From: Chromera velia
Lineage: Eukaryota; Sar; Chromeraceae
Direction of reading: 5' to 3'
DNA length: 10,523 nt
Assembly (NCBI GenBank): GCA_018398765.1
Contig: JAHBMJ010002876.1
Coordinates: 1-10,523 of the forward strand
Position numbers and translations under genes: made by a program. Positions 1 to 6,803 of the stretch are shown here, piece after piece. Numbering within the stretch: the stretch's first letter is position 1; each line of letters begins with the position of its first letter. The notes beneath the pieces were generated by a model. It searched no databases, had not been told where the DNA came from, and saw only the letters and a program-made list of their open reading frames with translations.

Positions 1-394
1 TTGTCATGTAGTAATGCATTCACACAAAGCACAGAAAGGGTGTGCCAGACATATACTGTTACTTGTTTTCCTTACCTGTTGCATCTGCTCGACAGGATCT
101 GCACCGCCCGCCCTGCATTACGCACAGGCAGGGTCTCTGCTGCTGAGCTGTTTCATGCAAAGATCTATAAACGTTCCAGCTTTACGGTCAAAGCAGGTGT
201 GTGGAAGCTTGACTGAGAGATGAATGCATGTATAGACGGAGGGGTCGACACGCTCACGGAATTCTACTGTGTGCGGCCCCGGAAAGCACCTGTGCATACG
301 AATTTGTATTGGATGACTCTTTATGATTCGGATTGCCTATTGCATGGCTATGTGCTTGCCATTTTGTTTCAATGTACTTTCAACGCTATCATCT
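1..394. other. No supported gene
   Basis: Short frames occur (for example 1-216 on the +) but none has a clear start, domain or splice pair. An acceptor-like stretch, TGCATCTGCTCGACAG, lies near 83-98. Nothing further is supported. Confidence 0.4.
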
Positions 395-1045
395 AAGTGA
401 CCCCATGGTACCCTATGGTGACCCTTTTGTTTTGGTGTTCATGTTTTTTATTTTTTTTTCCAACAAAGTGTAACAAAGTGCGTTGTAGCCTAACTTGAAG
501 GCTTTTCTACTGGTGGTAAGTAGGGGCCCAACTCCGTTCGAGACAGGCATAGTCGAAAGTATCAGTTAGTATTAACAGAGGTATTAATTAAAAGGCTAAA
601 CTTATTAAGCCAGGCTAACAGTTAAAGACAAATATTGTATGTAATCTAATGCTGAATGAATGAATTAAGGCAGTTAAAGCCAGTGAGTACATCATAGCAC
701 ATCACTTAGGCTCTAGCCAACTACAGGGCATAATATGGAAGTTCCATTCATGTTTATTCACCTAGAGTAACCTAGAGTGAGAAGGAGATCCAAACTTTCA
801 AAGTATTATAAAAATTGCAGTCTATAATGTCAGGGGGGTCTTCTAGGCGCTTCAAGCCCACTCTATATATTAATTCTCAGTATTATACTCTATATACTTC
901 TCGAGATCTATCAACCGGACTTTTTCTCAATGGCATGTTCACTTTTCTAGACTTTTCAAAAAGGTAAGACAAAATGTCCGGTATCTAGACTTTTTCGCCG
1001 GACAATCGGCGGACATTCCACCGGACATTCTTTAAGGTACAAGGA
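395..1045. other. AT-richer, repeat-dense island; possible decayed mobile element or regulatory block
   Basis: This stretch differs by eye from the rest of the window: it lacks GGAT/CTGT-type microsatellites and long one-strand pyrimidine tracts, has more A and T, and has stops in all frames. It holds several short direct repeats: GTGACCC at 397 and 418, AACAAAGTG at 462 and 472, CCTAGAGT at 761 and 771, and ACTCTATATA at 860 and 887. It ends in a CGGACA cluster. No transposase, reverse transcriptase or clear terminal repeats are visible, so the mobile-element reading is inference. Confidence 0.3.
915..1030. repeat. Cluster of CCGGACA words in both orientations
   Basis: CCGGAC occurs at 915 and CCGGACA at 998, GCGGACATTCC at 1009-1019 and CCGGACATTC at 1021-1030; the inverted form AATGTCCGG is at 973-981. 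The arms 973-981 and 1021-1029 are an exact 9-bp inverted repeat. A second direct repeat, TCTAGACTTTT, occurs at 946-956 and 984-994. The arrangement suits a multi-site binding region or a transposon end; neither can be decided from sequence alone. Confidence 0.6.
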
Positions 1046-1560
1046 AAGAATTCCGTTCCTCCAGTCGGGGGCAGCTTAATTCATGTCCTTATCTTTGCTT
1101 GCATCGGACACACAGTGCTTCCTTACATCCTCTTCTTCTTTCCCCCCCCCTCGATCCACAACTTAATTCCTTTCGTCTGTTTCTGTCAAAGGCGTCGAAA
1201 CAACGAAAGGCTGCTAGCTGATGTCTGCTCGTACCTTTTTGTTTTTATGTTATCTGCGGGAGCGTCTGGCAACTCATTCTAGCAGCCCATCCGAAGGGGA
1301 GGACAAGGGGCAACGAACAAAAGAAGAAAGGAGGAGGAAGCAGGAAGGACCTGGACAAAAAACAAAAGAAGGGACGTACAGTCAAACGATCAATGCAATG
1401 AGCAAAAGAAGGGACAGTCAAACGATCAATGCAAGAAGAATGCAATTCCTGCAACGAAAAGAAGTTCTCCGCTTTTTCCCGTGTCTTTCATTTCTCTTTT
1501 TCTGCACCCTGTTTCTCCCCCATTCATGATTCATTCGCCCGGGCCGAAACGCGGGGGTAA
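1046..1560. other. Gene-poor stretch with short duplication
   Basis: The stretch contains a C9 run near 1143, AG-rich sequence from about 1300 to 1440 and a local tandem duplication. The 102-codon + strand frame from 1221 is built largely of the AG-rich DNA and the duplication and shows no domain, so it is not called as a gene. Confidence 0.35.
1363..1434 (+). repeat. Imperfect tandem duplication with a 4-base GTAC difference
   Basis: Copy 1 (1363-1398, 36 bp) and copy 2 (1403-1434, 32 bp) both read CAAAAGAAGGGAC then AGTCAAACGATCAATGCAA. Copy 1 carries GTAC between the two halves. The copies are separated by TGAG. The clean identity points to a recent local duplication followed, or accompanied, by loss or gain of four bases. 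Confidence 0.85.
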
Positions 1561-2200
1561 GAATCGGTGATGGATGGATGACCCTATTATCTGCCAGCGG
1601 GAGAAAGCAAACCTGCCTCCGCCTCCCTTTCGCTCAGTGTGCACCTTGCTCACCCAACATTGTCAAGCGCTACATACAGGTATGCAGGCGAATAGGTCAC
1701 TCACAACAGAAAAAAGAAAAAGAACAAAACACGGCACGGCGTCCCCTCCCTCCTCCTTACCCCAAGGCTTTTTCAAACAAATCCGTTCAGGCAGACCGGC
1801 AACCGGTGCCTGCAGGGAACCCCCCCCTCCCTCCCTTCTTCCCTCTCTCACACAAAGCAAGACAGGAAGAGGAAGAAGGAGGGTTAATCGAGGAAGGAAG
1901 GAAGAAAGGAAGGAATCCATGGATGGATGGATGAGAGAGACAAGGATGGATGGATGGATGGATGGATGCAAGTGGACCCTCAGACGACCGACCAAGCGCC
2001 GCCGATCGATCGAGCCGCTCGAGCAAACATCGCCGAGGAGGAGGGGGAGGAGACTGAAGAGAAGAGTGCTACGGGACAAGGAATGAAAAAAAAAAAGACT
2101 GACAGAAGGAAATAGAGCAAGAAAGAAAGAGACAGAAAGATCGGGGAAAGAAAAAAGAGGCAGGCACATAAAAAAAAGCTCTTGCAACTGTTAAGACGGC
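1561..2200. other. Microsatellite-rich, gene-poor stretch
   Basis: Purine-rich DNA on the + strand dominates the second half. The long frames here (170 codons on the +, 174 on the -) encode only repeat-derived strings such as MDGWM or HPSIHPS and basic or Ser/Leu-rich filler, so I do not call them as genes. Confidence 0.45.
1891..1967 (+). repeat. GGAA tract followed by interrupted (GGAT)n
   Basis: An AGGAAGGAAGGAAG-type tract (1891-1915) runs into three GGAT units (1921-1932) and, after a short interruption, six perfect GGAT units (1944-1967). Another short GGAT run lies at 1569-1581. Confidence 0.9.
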
Positions 2201-2690
2201 GGGAAAAGGGAAGGAAGGGGGATCACCAAATGACACACCGGATGGAGGAAGGAAAGAACGAGCATGCTCACCTTGAGCGCATCGACCCATTGTTTTCCGT
2301 TATTGTTTTTTTTTTTTCGAGAGAGAATGCAGATCTCCGTCCAAAGTCGGTCATCCTCACAACCTCCCATCTACCAACCTATCGATTCATGCGTGCACCC
2401 ATTCATTAATGAAAGCTTTCGTACACATTCGTTTAATTTCCCTCCCACCTCTCTGTCTGTTCAGTTTTTCCATTGCTCAGCACTGCACATACAACATACC
2501 GACCGACGGCATTAATAAATGAACCAGTCCTTCCTGCCCGTACAGAGTGGGAGGGAAAGGATTTTTGGAGCTCACATGCAGATGAATGAAGGGTTCATTC
2601 GCGCTTCCGTTCAGATTTTTGCTATTCATTCTCTGCGCCTCATGCATGACTCAGTCAGGCCCTCTTTCTTCTTCTGGTAGACAGTCTGCG
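2201..2690. other. No supported gene
   Basis: Mixed sequence with a T10 run near 2307 and TTCATT words. A frame starts at ATG 2586 with a signal-like opening (KGSFALPFRFLLFILCASC), but its continuation is wholly the CTCTT/CTTTT tract that follows, so it is not called. Confidence 0.35.
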
Positions 2691-2693
2691 TCT

Positions 2694-2806
2694 CTCTTCT
2701 CTTCTCTTCTCTTCTCTTCTCTCTCTGTCTGTCCCGCACTCCAGAGGACCGAGGCAAGCTCTTCTCTTCTCTCTCAACATGTCTTTTCTTTTCTTTTCTT
2801 TTCTTT
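2694..2806 (+). repeat. Pyrimidine tract with (CTCTT)5 and (CTTTT)4
   Basis: Five perfect CTCTT units (2694-2718) continue into CTCT/CTGT words. A second CTCTT run lies at 2759-2774, and four CTTTT units occupy 2783-2802 with a partial fifth. Such mirror-symmetric pyrimidine tracts are the class known to form intramolecular triplexes. Confidence 0.9.
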
Positions 2807-2870
2807 GCTTTTGTCGTCTCTTGAGGCCTTGCCTTCATGCATCCTGATTCTTTTTTCTGTTTTTCCTTGA

Positions 2871-3182
2871 CGTGCTCTGACTGAGAAAGTACGTCAGTGT
2901 TGTCGTCCACCCTCATCTGTTTGTGGGTGTCTCCACGCTGACCTTTTCTCTCGCTACACGCACGCTTACTTTTGTTGTGCTTTTCTTTTAGGAAGAAATT
3001 CCGATGTCATTATTGCATGGCCATGCACGGACATTGAAGAGAAAATAAATGGAAACTTGAATGGCCATTCGGGTATGTCATCAGAACACACACGTTTCCT
3101 TCCGGTCGTCCGGCCATCACTCGGTTGCTCGCTCGCTCACGGAATCAATCAGTCAATATTCAAGTATTCAACTAATCTATAA
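2871..3182 (+). other. Open segment with intron-like signals (possible exon 2992-3072)
   Basis: The frame is open for 103 codons after a TGA at 2868-2870 and ends at TAA 3180-3182, but has no ATG until 3075. Inside it lie a GTACGT donor (2889), a CTGAC branch-like word near 2938-2942, a pyrimidine-rich acceptor ending CTTTTAG (2991) and a GTATGT donor (3073). The 81-bp piece between them (2992-3072) reads RNSDVIIAWPCTDIEEKING in the open frame, with balanced composition. The upstream exon is not found: the phase needed at 2888 meets a TGA at 2882-2884. It may be a chance assembly of signals in pyrimidine-rich DNA. Confidence 0.15.
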
Positions 3183-3560
3183 GTCAATGCAAGGCTTACA
3201 GCAATCACACGACCACTGGCTACAGTGATCGATCGAGGGACCACAACACAAAAAAATCCTTCCTCCTCCTGCGGGCCCCATGCATGGCAAGCATGCACTC
3301 AGTGAATGAATAAGTGGGTCGACATTAATGAAGTTAAAGATGCATCACATGATGCGAGAGACCGTGCACTGCTGACAAGAAGCAGGCCTCCCCCTCCCCC
3401 TTCTACACCCTCCTATCCCTCCTCACGCAATCACACTTGCACGCATGTCTCCTGAAGTCCACCCCACCCCACCCTTCCGCCCGTCATTCATACAAGAGGA
3501 GCAAATTTCACGGCAAGACAGGAGGACAGTATGAGGATCGTCTGATTCAACAATGGCGTC
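3183..3560. other. No supported gene
   Basis: Mixed sequence with palindromic words (GATCGATC at 3229, CCATGCATGG at 3289-3298, GCATGC nearby) and a C-rich patch near 3388-3402. No open frame of interest. Confidence 0.4.
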
Positions 3561-3567
3561 GGCGTGT

Positions 3568-3594
3568 GAGGAGAGGAGAGGAGAGGAGAGGAGA
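3568..3594 (+). repeat. (GAGAG)n purine microsatellite
   Basis: About five GGAGA units form a purine-only tract. A related GGGAGA tract lies at 3711-3737. These are the purine counterparts of the pyrimidine tract near 2700. Confidence 0.9.
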
Positions 3595-3902
3595 AAAGGC
3601 AGTCAGGAACAGCGACAGAGGTACGAAGTGGAGAGAGAGATAACAAAACAGCATTTTGAAGACGAGCAAATCTCAGATTTAGTTAGGTGGATCAGCCCAC
3701 CATGTTGTACGGAGAGGGAGAGGGAGGGAGAGGGAGAAACAAGAAGACAGAGAAAAGGACGGTGAAAGAAAGCGGAATAGGACGTCCGGTGGGACGCTCT
3801 TACCATCTCATCAATACAATCAGCCACGAACATCCATCCACCATCCATACACAGCCATTCACAGAGGGGGGCCTCCCGCCCCCCCCTAATCGAATCGACG
3901 TA

Positions 3903-3922
3903 CCCTCCCTCCCTCCCTCCCT
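3903..3922 (+). repeat. (CCCT)5 microsatellite
   Basis: Five perfect CCCT units, followed by further C-rich sequence. C-rich arrays of this type can form i-motif or, on the other strand, G-rich structures. Confidence 0.9.
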
Positions 3923-3924
3923 AA

Positions 3925-4760
3925 GCCCATTCCCTTCCTCACGTATTCGACAGCTGTGCGCACCCCCCTCCCGGAAAAAAACCAAGAGGGGGACAATAGG
4001 AGAAGACAACCGGCATTGACAAGAAGTCCATCCACCATGCTTGTTATTATAAAAACCAATTAAGCGATCGACAAAACGCGTCTTTTCTCTCGCGTCTTCT
4101 CCCAGGCTGCCTTTCTGGTTGTGGGTGGATATTTTCTTTTTTCGCCGTTCTCCAGACTTTCTCTCTACTGTGCACACTGCTTACTGAACTTGTGTTTTGA
4201 CCTCTTGGCCTGGCCTTACTTCGGTGTCGCACCCCCCCCTCCTTTTTCATCTCCGTTTGCACTTCTTTATTGCTCTCTCTTGAATTCCTTGCAAAAGAAT
4301 GACGCTCCCTTTACATGTCCCCTCACTTCTATTAAAACTGAAGGGAGAAGCCTAGTCAGGGGGACTTGCGACTAAGGCAGGGCCTCCCGCATGTTTTCAT
4401 TTCTTTCTTTTGTCTTCTCCCTCCAATTCTTTGTGAGAACGGTTGCGGAATTTTTTTCATGCTCTCTCCATGTCGTCATACTCCTTCCACACACACATGC
4501 ATGAACATGTACATACATAAAAACACATATATTAATATATATCTACCTATCGATCATTCCACCCAAGCAGAGAGCTCTGTGGACAAACATGCACAAAATC
4601 GCAAACAAGCATAAAAACATTTTGCAGTTCACGAGACCCTTTGCAACGAAACAAGCAAAGAAGACAAGTAAGCGAGCCTCTAAGAGACTTTTGTTTGTCT
4701 CAAAACGAAAGGCAAGAGCCCTTGGCACTGGTGCCAGACGTTTCCCTCCTACGGAAATCA
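3925..4760. other. Gene-poor, pyrimidine-biased stretch
   Basis: From about 4080 to 4500 the + strand is pyrimidine-biased, producing long Ser/Leu/Phe/Cys frames that I do not accept as genes. A perfect 14-bp AT palindrome (ATATATTAATATAT) lies at 4527-4540, and a hairpin TGGCAC-TG-GTGCCA lies at 4723-4736. Confidence 0.4.
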
Positions 4761-5026
4761 ATTGAGACATGCAGAGAGAGAGAAAAGGAGATAAAGGGAA
4801 GCGAGGCCGGAGAGAACAGCAAGTGACGGACGAAAGAGAGGAATTAAGAGGAAGACCCCATACGTACGACACCCTTTTGCGCCCACGATCAACAAACTGC
4901 TTTTCTTCTGTTCTGAAACTGTCTCACTCACAAGAAGAACGAACAAAGGAAAAAACAGCTACACTGCTTGCGTCTTTTCAACGACAGGCAGGCAGGCAGA
5001 CAAACAGGTAGACACAGGGACAAAGC

Positions 5027-5054
5027 CTCGATCGGGTGATTTTCTTCGATCGAG
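5027..5054. repeat. Hairpin-forming inverted repeat CTCGATCG/CGATCGAG
   Basis: Exact 8-bp arms at 5027-5034 and 5047-5054 flank a 12-base loop; two G-T pairs could extend the stem inward in RNA. There is no T-run after it and no adjacent gene end, so it is not called a terminator. Confidence 0.7.
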
Positions 5055-5402
5055 TGCAGTGGAAGGGAGCCAAGTCGATCTATAACATACACACACACAA
5101 GCAAACGTGTCTCCAAGCAAACATGCACAACATCTTTCGACGGCCTTAATATCGACAGATCCTTAAATTTTCTCAGCGACGAAACGGGATACTCGCGGGG
5201 CACGGCACAGGTCGGAGGCGGAAAGGTGGATTCAACAAGGTAGATTGAGTGTAAAATAAACGGACGATCTGTGAGGGGAAAGTTTGAGGAAATTAATACA
5301 CAGACAGATGCAAGGCACAAGGGACAAAAAAAAATGCGGGGCCGACCGACGCAGGACGAAGCGCATGCTGTCATCTCATCAATCCTGCCTGCACAGTCAC
5401 TT

Positions 5403-5403
<1 letters not shown>

Positions 5404-5435
<32 letters not shown>
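5404..5435 (+). repeat. (CTGT)8 microsatellite
   Basis: Eight perfect CTGT units run into a CTTC-rich tail to about 5449. It is the longest perfect array in the window and lies near other tetranucleotide arrays (GGCA at 4985-5000, TGCC at 5547-5562). Confidence 0.95.
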
Positions 5436-5546
5436 TTCTTCCTTCCTTCAGTACACACAAGGAGAGGAAGTTCGGTGCATGACAGAGAGAGTGAGAGAGA
5501 GGAAAAACAGCGACGATCGAGGAAGCTAGACGCCTCCTCTCCCTCT

Positions 5547-5562
5547 TGCCTGCCTGCCTGCC
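5547..5562 (+). repeat. (TGCC)4 microsatellite
   Basis: Four perfect TGCC units, followed by C and T runs. The complementary GGCA array is at 4985-5000, in inverted orientation about 550 bp away. Confidence 0.85.
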
Positions 5563-5760
5563 CCTTTTCCCTTTTGACCGATGAGGGCTGAAGGCGAGAA
5601 GACGAGAAGAGGGGGCGGGGAGAAGAGAGAGAGAGAAAGACAGGAGGAAAAAAATCGATCAAGTTCTTCGCTTGCTTCTGTTTCCTTTCTTATGCCCTGC
5701 TTCCGTTTAAAGGACGGAACAGGCAGGGAGAACCTTCATGGCGAAACCGTTGAAGCAAAC

Positions 5761-5782
5761 ACTCAACGGACTCAACGGACTC
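5761..5782 (+). repeat. ACTCAACGG tandem repeat, 2.4 copies
   Basis: The 9-bp unit ACTCAACGG occurs twice in perfect tandem (5761-5778), followed by the first four bases of a third copy. Confidence 0.9.
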
Positions 5783-6203
5783 CGCTCCCCTTCCCCCCAT
5801 TATCCCTTCCCATGATTGATACCCACCCTTGTTACCAGTTCACCTTTAACTGCCGACAGTAATTTCGAGTCTTTCCCCCCTGCATGGTCTCACGATGTTG
5901 TCTTTGAATGAAGTGCGTGCATGGAACAAAAATTGATAGACACATGCATGCAGACTTGCTTTTCTTCAAGAGGCGATCGAGGCATGCAGGAAGGAAGGAA
6001 AATGCCATGCATGCCGCATTCATTCATTCCTTCATGCGGAAGGGAAGGGGAAGGTGACGGTTACACAACAACATTCGGCCCCCACCCCCCGAATCGGGGA
6101 AAAGGAAGGAGAGAACAGAGGGGGGTATGAAGGGAATCACATGCTCTCACCCCTGTTCTCGCACTCACATGTTGTCTGCCTGCCTGTTTGAAAGCCAGGT
6201 CCA
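5783..6203. other. Intergenic stretch containing a TGCATG cluster
   Basis: No gene is supported. It holds C and G runs, a short hairpin (CCCCG-AAT-CGGGG near 6087-6099) and several TGCATG/GCATGC words, and lies directly upstream of the small secreted-peptide frame. Confidence 0.35.
5881..6017. promoter_or_regulatory. Cluster of TGCATG / GCATGC words
   Basis: TGCATG-type words occur near 5881, 5918, 5943-5952 (CATGCATGCA), 5981-5988 and 6004-6015 (CCATGCATGC). TGCATGC-like sites are known targets of AP2-family factors in apicomplexan parasites; extending that to this genome is inference. The cluster lies about 400-500 bp upstream of ATG 6411 on the + strand. TGCATG also appears elsewhere in the window, so some of the density is background. 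Confidence 0.25.
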
Positions 6204-6311
6204 TTGACAGACGCTTGCAAGGAATCCATAACACGTTCCGTGTTTTTTTGCATTTCACTAGACTTGGCATCGTCAAGTGGCACTAAAGCATTTTTCCCAT
6301 CAATTAAGATG

Positions 6312-6356
6312 GTGAGGGACATTTTTTTTTTGTCTGTTTCTTCCTTTTTCGGTCAG
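6312..6356 (+). other. Possible 45-bp mini-intron
   Basis: The sequence ATG|GTGAGG opens the segment, a pure pyrimidine tract fills most of it and GGTCAG closes it. It is exactly 15 codons and the surrounding frame (6204-6584) stays open whether or not it is removed. The acceptor is strong; the donor is moderate. If the donor is elsewhere, the acceptor may instead serve a longer 5' UTR intron of the small secreted-peptide frame. Confidence 0.2.
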
Positions 6357-6410
6357 GTGGGACTAAAACATTTGTTTGAGCTTGACCTCTTTTTTCTCCC
6401 GCCTGCCGAC

Positions 6411-6584
6411 ATGCGCAAGCAAACGTTCGTTGTCTCTTTTTTGTTTTTCATAGCAACCGCCGCCGGTGCAGCCAGAGAGGACTGCAGATCCAGCGGCATG
6501 GAACCCTGTTGCTCCATGGAAGTCTGTCTGCAATCCCTCTCTCCCTCCCTTCTTCCCTCTTCCTCGCTTCCCATTCCCAGATGA
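6411..6584 (+). CDS. Candidate small secreted Cys-containing peptide (57 aa)
   Basis: From ATG 6411 the frame reads MRKQTFVVSFLFFIATAAGA and continues REDCRSSGMEPCCSMEVC, ending at TGA 6582-6584. The first 21 residues have a classic secretory signal layout: a basic start, a hydrophobic core and small residues (ATAAGAA) suited to signal peptidase. The mature part would be about 36 residues with four cysteines (C, CC, C) and a Ser/Pro tail. A strong + strand acceptor (pyrimidine tract ending GGTCAG at 6351-6356) lies 54 bases upstream, so a 5' UTR intron could end there. The frame is also open upstream, back to about 6204. Caution: the Ser/Leu/Pro tail is encoded by a CTCCC/TTCC pyrimidine tract, and short signal-like frames arise by chance in pyrimidine-rich DNA. 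No family is recognised. It converges with the main gene. Confidence 0.3.
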   Translation: MRKQTFVVSFLFFIATAAGAAREDCRSSGMEPCCSMEVCLQSLSPSLLPSSSLPIPR

Positions 6585-6803
6585 ATAGCGAAAGAAAAGT
6601 TCTCGCTCGCATCCCCCAACAACAAAAGAAGAACAAGAAGAAGAAGAAAGAGCTAAAAAAGAACGGCGTGTGCGCTCAAAGGGTTTTGCAGCCGCCCTTT
6701 CTGAAAGCAACAGTCTATGCATTTTCGTTTCCCTTTCCCTTCACTCGTCACGCAGCATTGGAGTTAGTACAGCAGTACCCTACTCTGCTTCTCTGTTCCC
6801 TTT
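6585..6803. other. Convergent spacer between the two candidate genes
   Basis: The spacer contains an AAG-rich tract (6627-6649) and an A6 run. It would hold both 3' ends if both genes are real. No AATAAA signal is visible on either strand. Confidence 0.35.

Larger units (their letters stand above)
4760..5700. other. Gene-poor stretch with a doubtful 244-codon - strand frame
   Basis: A - strand frame (5662-4928) is open for 244 codons, but most of it is translated microsatellite: TDRQ units from the CTGT array, CLPA and CLSL from the GGCA and GAGA tracts. Only the middle, about 5290-5060, has balanced composition. I see no domain, clear start context or splice pair, so I leave it uncalled with a small chance of being coding. 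Confidence 0.3.

Noticed and set aside
500-550. tRNA-like T-loop word CGTTCGAGAC
   Set aside because: It resembles a B box, but no A box, anticodon stem or acceptor pairing can be formed with the upstream bases.
1663-2187. 174-codon - strand frame and 170-codon + strand frame
   Set aside because: Both are mostly translated microsatellite (HPSIHPS, MDGWM) and strand-biased filler in which stops are rare by composition.
2586-2870. 94-codon + strand frame with a signal-like start
   Set aside because: Only the first 25 residues look meaningful; the rest is translated CTCTT/CTTTT repeat, and pyrimidine-rich DNA yields hydrophobic frames by chance.
5027-5054. Hairpin as a bacterial-type terminator
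   Set aside because: No U-tract follows on either strand and no gene ends beside it.
4985-5562. Short spaced repeats as a CRISPR array
   Set aside because: The repeats are simple tetranucleotide microsatellites without unique spacers, and the DNA is eukaryotic in style.
4928-5662. 244-codon - strand frame as a gene
   Set aside because: Large parts are translated CTGT, GGCA and GAGA repeats; there is no domain, splice pair or start evidence. The middle part is kept as a finding.
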